A stretch of DNA of 36,647 nucleotides. Origin: Terriglobia bacterium. Its GTDB lineage: Bacteria; Acidobacteriota; Terriglobia; Terriglobales; Acidobacteriaceae. How positions within the stretch are numbered: position 1 is the first letter of the stretch; each line of letters starts with the position of its first letter. Made by a program: the position numbers and the translations under genes. The stretch covers positions 1 through 36,647 of the forward strand of contig JAIQEY010000054.1 in NCBI GenBank assembly GCA_020073565.1, given 5' to 3'. Of this stretch, positions 29,780 through 36,647 are shown piece after piece. The notes under the pieces were generated by a model. The model had not been told where the DNA came from. It ran no database searches and was given only the letters and a program-made list of their open reading frames with translations.

Positions 29780-31162
29780 CTATTCACCGCCGACAGTGAG
29801 GCCGTCAATCCGAATCGTAGGTGAAGCCACGCTGCCGCGGAACTCAAGGTCGGTGCCGATCTCTGAGATGTTGCAGAAGATGTCTTTGAGATTGCCCGCC
29901 ACCGTGATCTCTTCGACCGGGTAGGCGAGTTCGCCATTGACGATCCACAGGCCCGACGCTCCCCGCGAGTAATCGCCAGTGACAAGATTGGCGCCGTGGC
30001 CGAGAAACTCAGTAACATAGAGCCCGTCTTTGATTTCACCGATGATCTGCTTCGGCGTCTTCGTGCCCGGCTGCAGAAAGTAATTTCCGGGACCAATCCC
30101 CGGAGTGCCGGCCAGTCCGCGCGAAGCATTCGCGGTCGTTTCAAGGCCAAGTTTCTTCGCGGTGTAAGTGTTCAGCAGGTACGACTTGAGCACTCCGTTC
30201 TCGATCACGACCGTGCGCCGGGTCGGAATGCCCTCGCCATCAAACGGCGAGGTGCCAAAGCCGCCGACCATCGTTCCGTCGTCGATGACGGTAACATTTG
30301 GACCGGCAATTTTCTGTCCAAGTTTGCCGGCCAGAAACGATGCTCCGCGATAGACCGAATCGCCATTCACGCCCTCGAAAATGTGTTCGAGCATCGAGGT
30401 GGCGACCATGGGGTCGAGCACAACGGGAACATGCGCGGTCTTTACCTTGCGCGCGCCCAAGCGGCGCAGCGTGCGGCGAGCCGCTTCCTTGCCGACCTCT
30501 TCGGCGGAATCGAGCTTGGCGAGGCTGCGCGCAACCGAATACCAGTAGTCGCGCTGCATATTGCCCTGCCCATCTTGTGCGATGGGAACGACAGCGACGG
30601 AACAATACGAGCGGCGATACTCTCCGACGAACCCGTGAGAGTTAGCGAGCACCTTGCGGCCGGTAGCGGCGTCGAACGATCCACCGTCAGAGTTCTTGAT
30701 ACGCGGATCGGTGTCGAGAGCGGCTTTCTCCGCGCGGCGAGCGTACGCGATGCGCTCGGTTCCTGGAAGCGAGTAAACGTCTTCGTGGTACAGATTCAGA
30801 CCGCCGGAAAGGGAACCGAGTTGCGCGGCTTCGGGGATACCGGCACAAGGATCTTCGGAAGTGATCTTCGCCAGCTGGAGTGCGGACTGGAGCATGCGGG
30901 CAATGCCCGCCGCCGAGAAATCGCTGGAATAAGTGCTGGCAGAGCGCTGACCAAAGAACACGCGCACTCCGATGGCCTTCGAACCGGACTCTTTCAGGGT
31001 CTCGACTTGTCCAAGACGCACGACGGTTGAGAATTCGTCGCCTTCACGGACAACGCATTCAGCGGCGGTAGCGCCGCCCTTCAACGCGCGGCCGACAACG
31101 TCGGTGGCAAGGGACTTAAGATCAGTTGCTTGCTGATTGTCGGCTTCTAGAGTCGTTGTCAT
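29780..31162 (-). CDS. pmbA: TldE/PmbA subunit of the TldD-TldE metalloprotease
   Basis: A 460-aa partner of TldD in a cytosolic heterodimeric metalloprotease that degrades unfolded peptides and matures some ribosomal peptides. It lacks the HExxxH motif, as expected of TldE. Family features are VLDPMVATSMLEHIFEGVNGD, SPFDGEGIPTRRTVVIENGVL and the C-terminal IRIDGLTVGG. ATG 31162 is the start; the upstream in-frame stretch is repeat sequence. It lies 88 bp downstream of tldD. Confidence 0.92.
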   Translation of the reverse strand: MTTTLEADNQQATDLKSLATDVVGRALKGGATAAECVVREGDEFSTVVRLGQVETLKESGSKAIGVRVFFGQRSASTYSSDFSAAGIARMLQSALQLAKITSEDPCAGIPEAAQLGSLSGGLNLYHEDVYSLPGTERIAYARRAEKAALDTDPRIKNSDGGSFDAATGRKVLANSHGFVGEYRRSYCSVAVVPIAQDGQGNMQRDYWYSVARSLAKLDSAEEVGKEAARRTLRRLGARKVKTAHVPVVLDPMVATSMLEHIFEGVNGDSVYRGASFLAGKLGQKIAGPNVTVIDDGTMVGGFGTSPFDGEGIPTRRTVVIENGVLKSYLLNTYTAKKLGLETTANASRGLAGTPGIGPGNYFLQPGTKTPKQIIGEIKDGLYVTEFLGHGANLVTGDYSRGASGLWIVNGELAYPVEEITVAGNLKDIFCNISEIGTDLEFRGSVASPTIRIDGLTVGGE

Positions 31163-31172
31163 CGATATAAAA

Positions 31173-31247
31173 GTGTAGCGTGGACACTCCTGTCCGCGTG
31201 TTTGCAGTTCCAGTGTGCCTGCGCGGACAAGAGTGTCCGCGCTACAC
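31173..31247. repeat. Facing pair of GTGTAGCG...TGTCCGCG repeats between tldD and tldE
   Basis: GTGTAGCGTGGACACTCCTG continuing to GTCCGCG (31173-31198) faces GCGCGGACAAGAGTGTCCGC then GCTACAC (31221-31247). Each half is itself palindromic and together they can fold into one long hairpin. It belongs to the 7979-8006 family. Confidence 0.75.
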
Positions 31248-31250
31248 AAC

Positions 31251-32708
31251 TCACTGCATGAACCCGCCGGTTTCGCGCTTGGCGGTTCCGCCGACGGTGA
31301 GGCGATCTACTTTGATCGTCGGGATGCCCACGCCGACCGGAACGGCCTGTCCGTCTTTGCCGCAGGTGCCGACGCCTTCGTCGAGCTTGAGGTCATTCCC
31401 AACCATGGAGACGCGCGTCAGCACGTCCGGCCCGTTGCCGATTAGGGTTGCGCCTCTGATGGGCGCAGTGATCTGGCCGTTCTCGATCAGGTACGCTTCC
31501 GACGCCGAGAACACGAACTTGCCGTTGGTGATGTCGACTTGTCCGCCGCCGAAGTTCACGGCATAAACACCGTTCTTCACGGATCGGATGATGTCGCCGG
31601 GATCGTCCTGCCCCGCGAGCATGTAGGTATTGGTCATGCGCGGCATGGGAATGTGCTCGTAGCTTTCGCGGCGTCCGTTGCCGGTGTCGGCGAGACCCAT
31701 GAGCTTCGAAGAAAGCTTGTCGCTCAAGTATCCCTTCAGGATTCCGTTTTCGATGAGGACGGTTTCCTGCGTGGGTTGGCCCTCGTCGTCAACGTTGAGC
31801 GATCCGCGCCGCCACGGCATGGTGCCGTTGTCGACCACCGTGCATTTTTCGCTGGCCACGCGCTTGCCAATCAGGCCCGCGAAAGCAGACGTTTTCTTGC
31901 GGTTGAAATCGGCTTCCAGCCCGTGACCGACCGCTTCGTGCAATAGAACGCCCGGCCATCCCGGACCGAGGACGACTTCCATGTCGCCAGCCGGAGCTTC
32001 GCGCGCATCGAGCTGCAAGATGGCCTGGCGCGCGGCTTCCTTCGCAAAGCCTTCGGGAGTCTTCTCGCCAAAAAAGAAATCGAGCGCGACGCGACCGCCG
32101 CCGCCCGAGGTGCCGCGTCCCGACTGGGCATCCGTCTTCGCAATGCAGGAGACGTTCATCCGCGCCAGCGGCTGCGAGTCTTCGGCAAAGGTTCCATCGG
32201 AGCCGACGACGAGAATGTTGCGGAGTTCGTCGGCGTAATTGGTGCGGACTTCCTTGATGCGCGCATCATATCCACGCGCAGCGCGATCAGCGCGCATGAG
32301 CAACTCGACCTTGGCGGTAATGTCGGCGTCGACCGAAGGCAAGGTGACCGGATACAGGCTTCGCGCTGGCTTCTGCTGGAATCCGGTGACTGTCGTCTTG
32401 GCCGGCGCACTGGCAATCAGCGCCGCGGTGCGGGCGGCGTGCAGAATACGCTCGGGCGAAAGGTCGTCGGTGTAAGCGTATCCGGTGCGCTCGCCAGAGA
32501 CGACGCGCACGCCACATCCCGCGGAGATTCCCTGCGAAGCCGACTTCACCATCGACTCGTCGACCATCAACGAAGTCGAGGTCAGGTACTCGAAGTACAG
32601 GTCAGCGTACTCGCCACCGGCCGAAAGCGCGGCCGACAGATACCGCTCAAGGTCCTGATTCGTTAGGCCGTAATGTTCGAAGAAGAAGTGGTCTTGATGT
32701 GTACTCAC
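31251..32708 (-). CDS. tldD: TldD catalytic subunit of the TldD-TldE metalloprotease
   Basis: 485 aa. H257-E258-xxx-H262 (LLHEAVGHGLEAD) is the TldD zinc motif. Other family blocks are MVDESMVKSASQGISAGCGVRVV (read as two parts), RRGSLNVDDEGQPTQET, GGGQVDITNGKFVFSASEAY and the final VDRLTVGG. The GTG at 32708 gives the standard length and N-terminus; the frame stays open upstream to 33086 but overlaps the divergent gene. tldE follows on the same strand. Confidence 0.93.
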   Translation of the reverse strand: MSTHQDHFFFEHYGLTNQDLERYLSAALSAGGEYADLYFEYLTSTSLMVDESMVKSASQGISAGCGVRVVSGERTGYAYTDDLSPERILHAARTAALIASAPAKTTVTGFQQKPARSLYPVTLPSVDADITAKVELLMRADRAARGYDARIKEVRTNYADELRNILVVGSDGTFAEDSQPLARMNVSCIAKTDAQSGRGTSGGGGRVALDFFFGEKTPEGFAKEAARQAILQLDAREAPAGDMEVVLGPGWPGVLLHEAVGHGLEADFNRKKTSAFAGLIGKRVASEKCTVVDNGTMPWRRGSLNVDDEGQPTQETVLIENGILKGYLSDKLSSKLMGLADTGNGRRESYEHIPMPRMTNTYMLAGQDDPGDIIRSVKNGVYAVNFGGGQVDITNGKFVFSASEAYLIENGQITAPIRGATLIGNGPDVLTRVSMVGNDLKLDEGVGTCGKDGQAVPVGVGIPTIKVDRLTVGGTAKRETGGFMQ

Positions 32709-32877
32709 GATATTTGGATGCCCTTTTGTGGGAAACGACTCGAAGCCATCTTTATTATCCCACGAGAGAGAAGCGACCGACGGAACAGATGCGACCGCCA
32801 TACAAACCTCCGATTCAACACAATTGCGCCGTACCAGTGTCACAGACGAACGGCTGTCGTTGCCAAACAATGGCCGC

Positions 32878-34431
32878 ATGACTCCAGACTCGCTCAGCCA
32901 GATGCTGTCCGACTTTCTCGACGGATCACGCGCCGCGGTCGTTGTCGAGGACGGAGCCGTCGCGTTCGATCTGGCGGAGTCGAAATATTCGATTTCGGGC
33001 GAGTACAACAAGTGCCTGCTGCATCTGTGGTCGAGCGAGCGAAACGTGGTTCGGCGCGTGCTGGATGCGGAACTGAAAACAACCACGCTCCGGCTGCAAG
33101 TGCAGCGGATGGGGCAGAGCCGGCCGACCCGGCTCGATTTCTGCCGCGATCGCGACCAGCGATCTCCAGCGGCGCGGCGGTCGTCGCGGGTGGCTTACGA
33201 GCCCCGTCTGCGCCGGGCGCTGGAGCGGAACTTTCCCAATTGGACTGTGGTACGCCTGACCACGAGTCTCGATCTCCAGCATTCCTTCGGACCTGCGCAC
33301 CTGCGCGGCTTCATGCGTCAGGGGCAACGCGGACTGGCCGTTCTCGGCGTAAATGAGCAAGAGACGCAAGGCACGGTGGACGGCGCCCTGACCACCGGAA
33401 TCCTGTGGCTCGATGCCTGCCGCCTGGCCCACGCTGCACGCCGCGCGGTCGAAGGGCTGGTGATGGTTGTGCCCAAGGGCACGGCGGCGCTGACGCAGCA
33501 GCGCATGGTGCATCTGCACCCAACGTCTGCCAAGTGGCAATTGTGGGAATTCGACGAACGCGGCGACGAGATGGCCGCGGTCGAAATCGGCGATCAGGGC
33601 AACCTGAACACGCGTCTGGTACATGCGATTGATGAAGCCATGGCACACGATCGCTTTGCCCAATCGATCTCCCGCATACGCAACATTCTGCCGCAATGCG
33701 AGATTGCGGTCCTTTCGCCTGCACTGATTTCGTTCCGCCTGCACGGCCTGGAATTCGCCCAGGCTCGAATTGCCCATGACCCACGGAATTTTCAGAGCGG
33801 CGAAGAAGTCGCTTTCGGCGCAGCTGCTGAGGAGCAGGTTTTGGGCGCGCACAATGAAACCGATTTTGGCGATTTGATTCGGCTGGCGGCGGCCATCCGC
33901 CACAAAGACGGTCCCAAGAATCATGCGTTGTGGCGGATGCATCCGGAACGATGGCTGGAGTCGTCGGTGGTCGCGGACATTGAGGCGCTCGACGGACGGT
34001 TACGGCCGGAGTGCGTGTATTCGCAGGTGCCCGCGTTTTCCGCAGCCGATCGCGCCATGATCGATATTCTGGCGATGACCCGCGAGCGCCGGCTGGCGGT
34101 CGTCGAACTCAAGGCCAATGAGGACATTCATCTGCCGCTGCAAGGGGTGGATTACTGGTCGCGTGTGGCCTGGCATCAGAGCCGCGGAGAGTTTGCGCGC
34201 TTCGGGTATTTCACCGGCGGCGAAATCTCGGAGCAGACGCCGCTGCTGCTGCTGGTGGCTCCGGCGCTGCATGTGCATCCAGCGACGGACACGCTTCTCC
34301 GCTATCTTTCACCGAAAATTGAATGGGAGTTGCTGGGGATTGACGAGCACTGGCGCGAGGGAGTGCGCGTCGTGTTTCGGAAGCGGGCAAGCGATTTGAA
34401 GAGTGAGATCGCAAAGCGCAGGAGTGCGTGA
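32878..34431 (+). CDS. Uncharacterised 517-aa protein with a PD-(D/E)XK nuclease-like region
   Basis: 517 aa, soluble, divergent from tldD. Residues 350-440 look like a restriction-endonuclease fold: ERWLES (E357, E361) helix, a D396 (AMIDILAM) strand, E410-L-K412 (AVVELKA) and Q422/Y426 (PLQGVDYW). These fit the E...D...ExK...Q order of the superfamily, similar to NucS/DUF91-type nucleases. Residues 1-340 have no recognised domain; the stretch VRLTTSLDLQHSFGPAHLRG may be a DNA- or RNA-binding part. I infer nuclease activity from the motif only. ATG 32878 is preferred; the frame is open back to 32728 over the tldD 5' end. Confidence 0.7.
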   Translation: MTPDSLSQMLSDFLDGSRAAVVVEDGAVAFDLAESKYSISGEYNKCLLHLWSSERNVVRRVLDAELKTTTLRLQVQRMGQSRPTRLDFCRDRDQRSPAARRSSRVAYEPRLRRALERNFPNWTVVRLTTSLDLQHSFGPAHLRGFMRQGQRGLAVLGVNEQETQGTVDGALTTGILWLDACRLAHAARRAVEGLVMVVPKGTAALTQQRMVHLHPTSAKWQLWEFDERGDEMAAVEIGDQGNLNTRLVHAIDEAMAHDRFAQSISRIRNILPQCEIAVLSPALISFRLHGLEFAQARIAHDPRNFQSGEEVAFGAAAEEQVLGAHNETDFGDLIRLAAAIRHKDGPKNHALWRMHPERWLESSVVADIEALDGRLRPECVYSQVPAFSAADRAMIDILAMTRERRLAVVELKANEDIHLPLQGVDYWSRVAWHQSRGEFARFGYFTGGEISEQTPLLLLVAPALHVHPATDTLLRYLSPKIEWELLGIDEHWREGVRVVFRKRASDLKSEIAKRRSA

Positions 34432-34505
34432 CGGGCGTGGGAATGTTTCGACTGCGGTTGAACTTCGCTGGCGCGAAGGTCAATCCTGGCTCAGCATGAC
34501 ACAGG

Positions 34506-35063
34506 TCAGATCCCGATACTTTTCCGCAGCATCACCAGTTGTCCGAGGTGATGCGCATTGTGATCAGCCAGCAGCAGCGCTTCGCGCAGCACGGTCTGTC
34601 CGTCGCCCCAGGGCAGCTTCACAAACAGATCCACTTTCGGATCAGCAACCATTTTCCCCATGGCGAGTAAGTCTTTTTTGAAAGCGGCGATGGACGCTTT
34701 CCACGCCTGCTCGCTGGGAGGCGCTTCCGACGCAGGCCAGTATCCCTCGGGCCATGCCGGAGAAACGTGCTTGGAATTCCGGCTGAACTCCAACACGTCC
34801 CACTGCGCGATCCGCAGATGCTCGAGGAGCATCCATGCCGTATGCGGAAAATTCGCGACTTTCGCTCCCGCCAGCTGCACCGGCCAGTCACGCATCCCCG
34901 CGTCGAAGGTCAGGTGGGCGCCGCTCTCGTTCAGCAGGTACAGCAGGTGCTGGCGTAGCGCTCGATCGTGTGGGCTGGAGGTGTGACTGGACGGCTTCTT
35001 CGCGCTCCGCTTGGCCATGTTTCGTTTCAATGCGTTCTTTCTGACTGTTTTCTTTTTCGGCAT
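34506..35063 (-). CDS. DinB-family protein with basic N-terminal tail
   Basis: 185 aa. A Lys/Arg-rich tail (residues 1-25, MPKKKTVRKNALKRN) precedes a DinB-like four-helix bundle. Candidate metal histidines are H82 (LLEHLRIAQWD), H168 and H172 (LADHNAHHLGQL). The tail suggests nucleic-acid or membrane contact but its role is unknown. The start codon at 35063 follows GAGGACCT. It lies 14 bp after the UvrC-like gene on the same strand, probably co-transcribed. Confidence 0.78.
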   Translation of the reverse strand: MPKKKTVRKNALKRNMAKRSAKKPSSHTSSPHDRALRQHLLYLLNESGAHLTFDAGMRDWPVQLAGAKVANFPHTAWMLLEHLRIAQWDVLEFSRNSKHVSPAWPEGYWPASEAPPSEQAWKASIAAFKKDLLAMGKMVADPKVDLFVKLPWGDGQTVLREALLLADHNAHHLGQLVMLRKSIGI

Positions 35064-35077
35064 AGGTCCTCGATAAA

Positions 35078-36250
35078 CTAGCCCGGCGGGGCCGGCGTCT
35101 CTGGAATCGGACTGGCAGTCGTCTCCGGCGCCTCTCCCTTATAGACGCGCGAAATGCCCCGGACGATGCGCCGCATGGGTAAGCCTCCTTTCCCATCGGC
35201 GAAGAAGATCTCGCCCGCCCGGCTTCCGTGATAGCACCACCGCTTCAGAATCGCCAGATGCTCCATGCGCTCGATTGCACTCTGCAGTTCGCCAGGTGCG
35301 AACTCGGGCAGGGCTGCCTGGATTCTTGCTTCCATCGACTGTGACTTCATGTGTTCCGCGCCCGAGATCGGGAACGACAGCGGACCGGCGATTGCGCCCG
35401 CATCAACGCGAAAAAGAGCAACACTTTCGGGCTGCACAGATTTGTGCACGATGAGCGCGTGCATCTGGTCAATTCGGTGGACGACTTCCTGCATCTGCTG
35501 CAGTACCGGAGCCAGTTTGTCGAGGCGGGCGTGGAGGGTCGCGGCTTCCTCGAATGCGAGGTGTTCTGACGCACGGTCGCGTTCGGCCGCCATCTGCCGC
35601 TTGAGCGATTCGCCGCGCGTATTGAGGAAGTCTTCGACCCGGACGACTTCGGCCCGATATGCGTCGTCCGTACAACCGCGAAAGCAAGGAGCGAGGCACA
35701 TCTTCATCTCGGAATAGACGCAGCCGGGGAACTTGGGATCAGGGTGCAGGTCTTCGACGCAGCGCCGCATTTTGAAAAAATCGAGCGCGTCGTTCATGAA
35801 TTTCTCGGCAGCTACGCGCGTGGGGAACGGGCCGTAGTAGAGATTCTTGCCATCCAGGCGGCCGAGACGCGTGGTAACGGAGGCGCGCGGGTATTCGTTT
35901 TCCAGGTGCAGCTTGACGAGGGGCGCGAAGCGCAGCCGCAGACGATTCGAGTACGTCTTTGGAAAGGCGGCGCGCAGGACTTGATAGAGCAAGAATCCGG
36001 ATTCGAAATCCGAACCAGTCGGCGTGTATTCGATCTCGCGAACCTTGTCCCGCAGATTCAGGCGCTTCGTGCGTTCTTCCGGGACAGAGAGGAGGCGCTG
36101 CAGTCGCCGGCGCAGGTTCGCCGTTTTGCTGACGTAGGGCTCGGAGGCGGGATCAGGGCCGCGCAAGAGAAAGGCCGCGGGAGCGGCGGGGACGGCGGCA
36201 AAGATTTCGCCGTCAACTTCCGGACGGAACTGGAGTCGCTCAGTCAGCAC
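35078..36250 (-). CDS. UvrC-like protein with degenerate GIY-YIG domain and no C-terminal nuclease
   Basis: 390 aa. Residues 20-60 align with the UvrC GIY-YIG domain, but the catalytic motifs are eroded: AAFLL for GVYL and YVSKTANL for YVGKAKNL. Residues 165-200 (RRCVEDLH...CVYSEMKMCLAPC) match the UvrC Cys cluster, and FEEAATLHARLDKL matches the UvrB-interaction (UVR) motif. The RNase-H-like nuclease and helix-hairpin-helix parts of full UvrC (about 600 aa) are missing. It could bind UvrB as a regulator or accessory factor. The start is GTG 36250. Confidence 0.75.
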   Translation of the reverse strand: MLTERLQFRPEVDGEIFAAVPAAPAAFLLRGPDPASEPYVSKTANLRRRLQRLLSVPEERTKRLNLRDKVREIEYTPTGSDFESGFLLYQVLRAAFPKTYSNRLRLRFAPLVKLHLENEYPRASVTTRLGRLDGKNLYYGPFPTRVAAEKFMNDALDFFKMRRCVEDLHPDPKFPGCVYSEMKMCLAPCFRGCTDDAYRAEVVRVEDFLNTRGESLKRQMAAERDRASEHLAFEEAATLHARLDKLAPVLQQMQEVVHRIDQMHALIVHKSVQPESVALFRVDAGAIAGPLSFPISGAEHMKSQSMEARIQAALPEFAPGELQSAIERMEHLAILKRWCYHGSRAGEIFFADGKGGLPMRRIVRGISRVYKGEAPETTASPIPETPAPPG

Positions 36251-36284
36251 ATTTGGAATTCTAAGTCAGAAGGCAGAAGTCAAA

Positions 36285-36475
36285 TTGCAGAAGTGGATTC
36301 ATTTTCGGCGCCTACAGAAGGCTTTTACCACAGAGGACACAGAGGGACACGGGGGAAGAAGCAAATTCTTCTCAGAAAAGAGATCTTTGGGAGGTAGGGG
36401 TCCTTCGACTCCGCAGGACGATTCGCTTCGCTCCTCGTCCTGCTCCGCTCAGGAGGACAGTGTACGGAATTTGCG
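36285..36475. repeat. Repeat-rich gap before the UvrC-like gene
   Basis: The gap 36251-36566 holds CACAGAGGACACAGAGGGAC tandem words (about 36331-36350), a CGAAGTCGAAGG-type word in CTTCGACTCCGCAGGACG, and several CTCCGCTCAGGAGGAC-like words. All resemble dispersed repeats elsewhere in the window. No gene is apparent. Confidence 0.5.
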
Positions 36476-36566
36476 ATCTCAACGGCGTTGGCTTGAAGCT
36501 TGCGGCTCAAACGGTCATGGCTCGTAACTTGCAGCACTTCTGCAATCTGACTTTTTGCTTCTGAAT

Positions 36567-36647
36567 TCATCCGAAGCTGGCGCTGCGAAATTTCTGGCGG
36601 TAGTCGGGGCCTTCCATCTTCACGACTCGACACATCTCGTGGAGGCG
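36567..36647 (-). CDS. C-terminal end of an unknown gene (partial)
   Basis: The last 26 codons of a minus-strand frame that runs off the window edge, ending TGA at 36567-36569. The peptide LHEMCRVVKMEGPDYRQKF looks like real coding sequence (balanced charge, natural C-terminus), but it is too short to name. Confidence 0.45.
   Translation of the reverse strand, partial: RLHEMCRVVKMEGPDYRQKFRSASFG

Noticed and set aside
31173..31247. Terminator between tldD and tldE
   Set aside because: The hairpins have no T-run and match a dispersed repeat family found elsewhere in the window.

Overview
The window looks like a chromosomal segment of a soil-type Acidobacteriota (Koribacter/Terriglobia-like). 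I infer this from the GC-rich coding style, the EF-P sequence type, the HAF-repeat and TIG-repeat secreted proteins, the CADD, DinB and PilZ paralogs, and the many dispersed palindromic repeats. No database was searched. No rRNA, tRNA, CRISPR array, prophage or transposase was seen.

Layout: (1) 1-4.8 kb: a secreted seven-repeat HAF protein with a clear terminator, threonine ammonia-lyase (minus strand), a PilZ protein and a DUF374 acyltransferase-like protein. (2) 4.9-7.4 kb: a cobalamin riboswitch with a visible Shine-Dalgarno-sequestering hairpin in front of a TTG-started TonB-dependent receptor, probably for B12 uptake. (3) 7.5-14 kb: a stand-alone receiver, a class II aldolase, queA, cysteine dioxygenase, an outer-membrane barrel, a YtxH-like protein and a beta-helix lipoprotein. 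(4) 14.2-18.2 kb: efp, acyP-apt, a 43-aa membrane peptide too short for usual gene callers, two small conserved proteins, and selD. (5) 18.4-21.9 kb, minus strand: CADD-family protein, CPBP protease, FlK-like thioesterase, ICL/PEP-mutase-family enzyme and DinB protein. (6) 21.9-29.4 kb: mnmG, a small lipoprotein and a TlpA-like thioredoxin protein (both minus), cspA, a peroxiredoxin and a TIG-metallopeptidase lipoprotein. (7) 29.4-36.6 kb: tldD-tldE with a small membrane protein, a divergent PD-(D/E)XK-like protein of unknown role, a second DinB protein and a UvrC-like protein with a degraded GIY-YIG domain.

The main discovery is a pair of selenoprotein genes that ordinary annotation would truncate. 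selD (selenophosphate synthetase) and an AhpE-like peroxiredoxin each carry an in-frame TGA exactly at the catalytic cysteine position. Each TGA is followed at the expected distance by a stable hairpin suitable as a bacterial SECIS element. SelD makes the selenium donor that its own translation would need and that would also serve the peroxidase 9 kb away. The rest of the Sec machinery (selA, selB, selC) is not in the window.

A second theme is repeat invasion. Several families of short palindromes lie between genes and also inside reading frames. selD carries about 33 extra codons made of this repeat material and mnmG carries three such insertions, all keeping the frame. This resembles the in-frame palindromic elements of Rickettsia.
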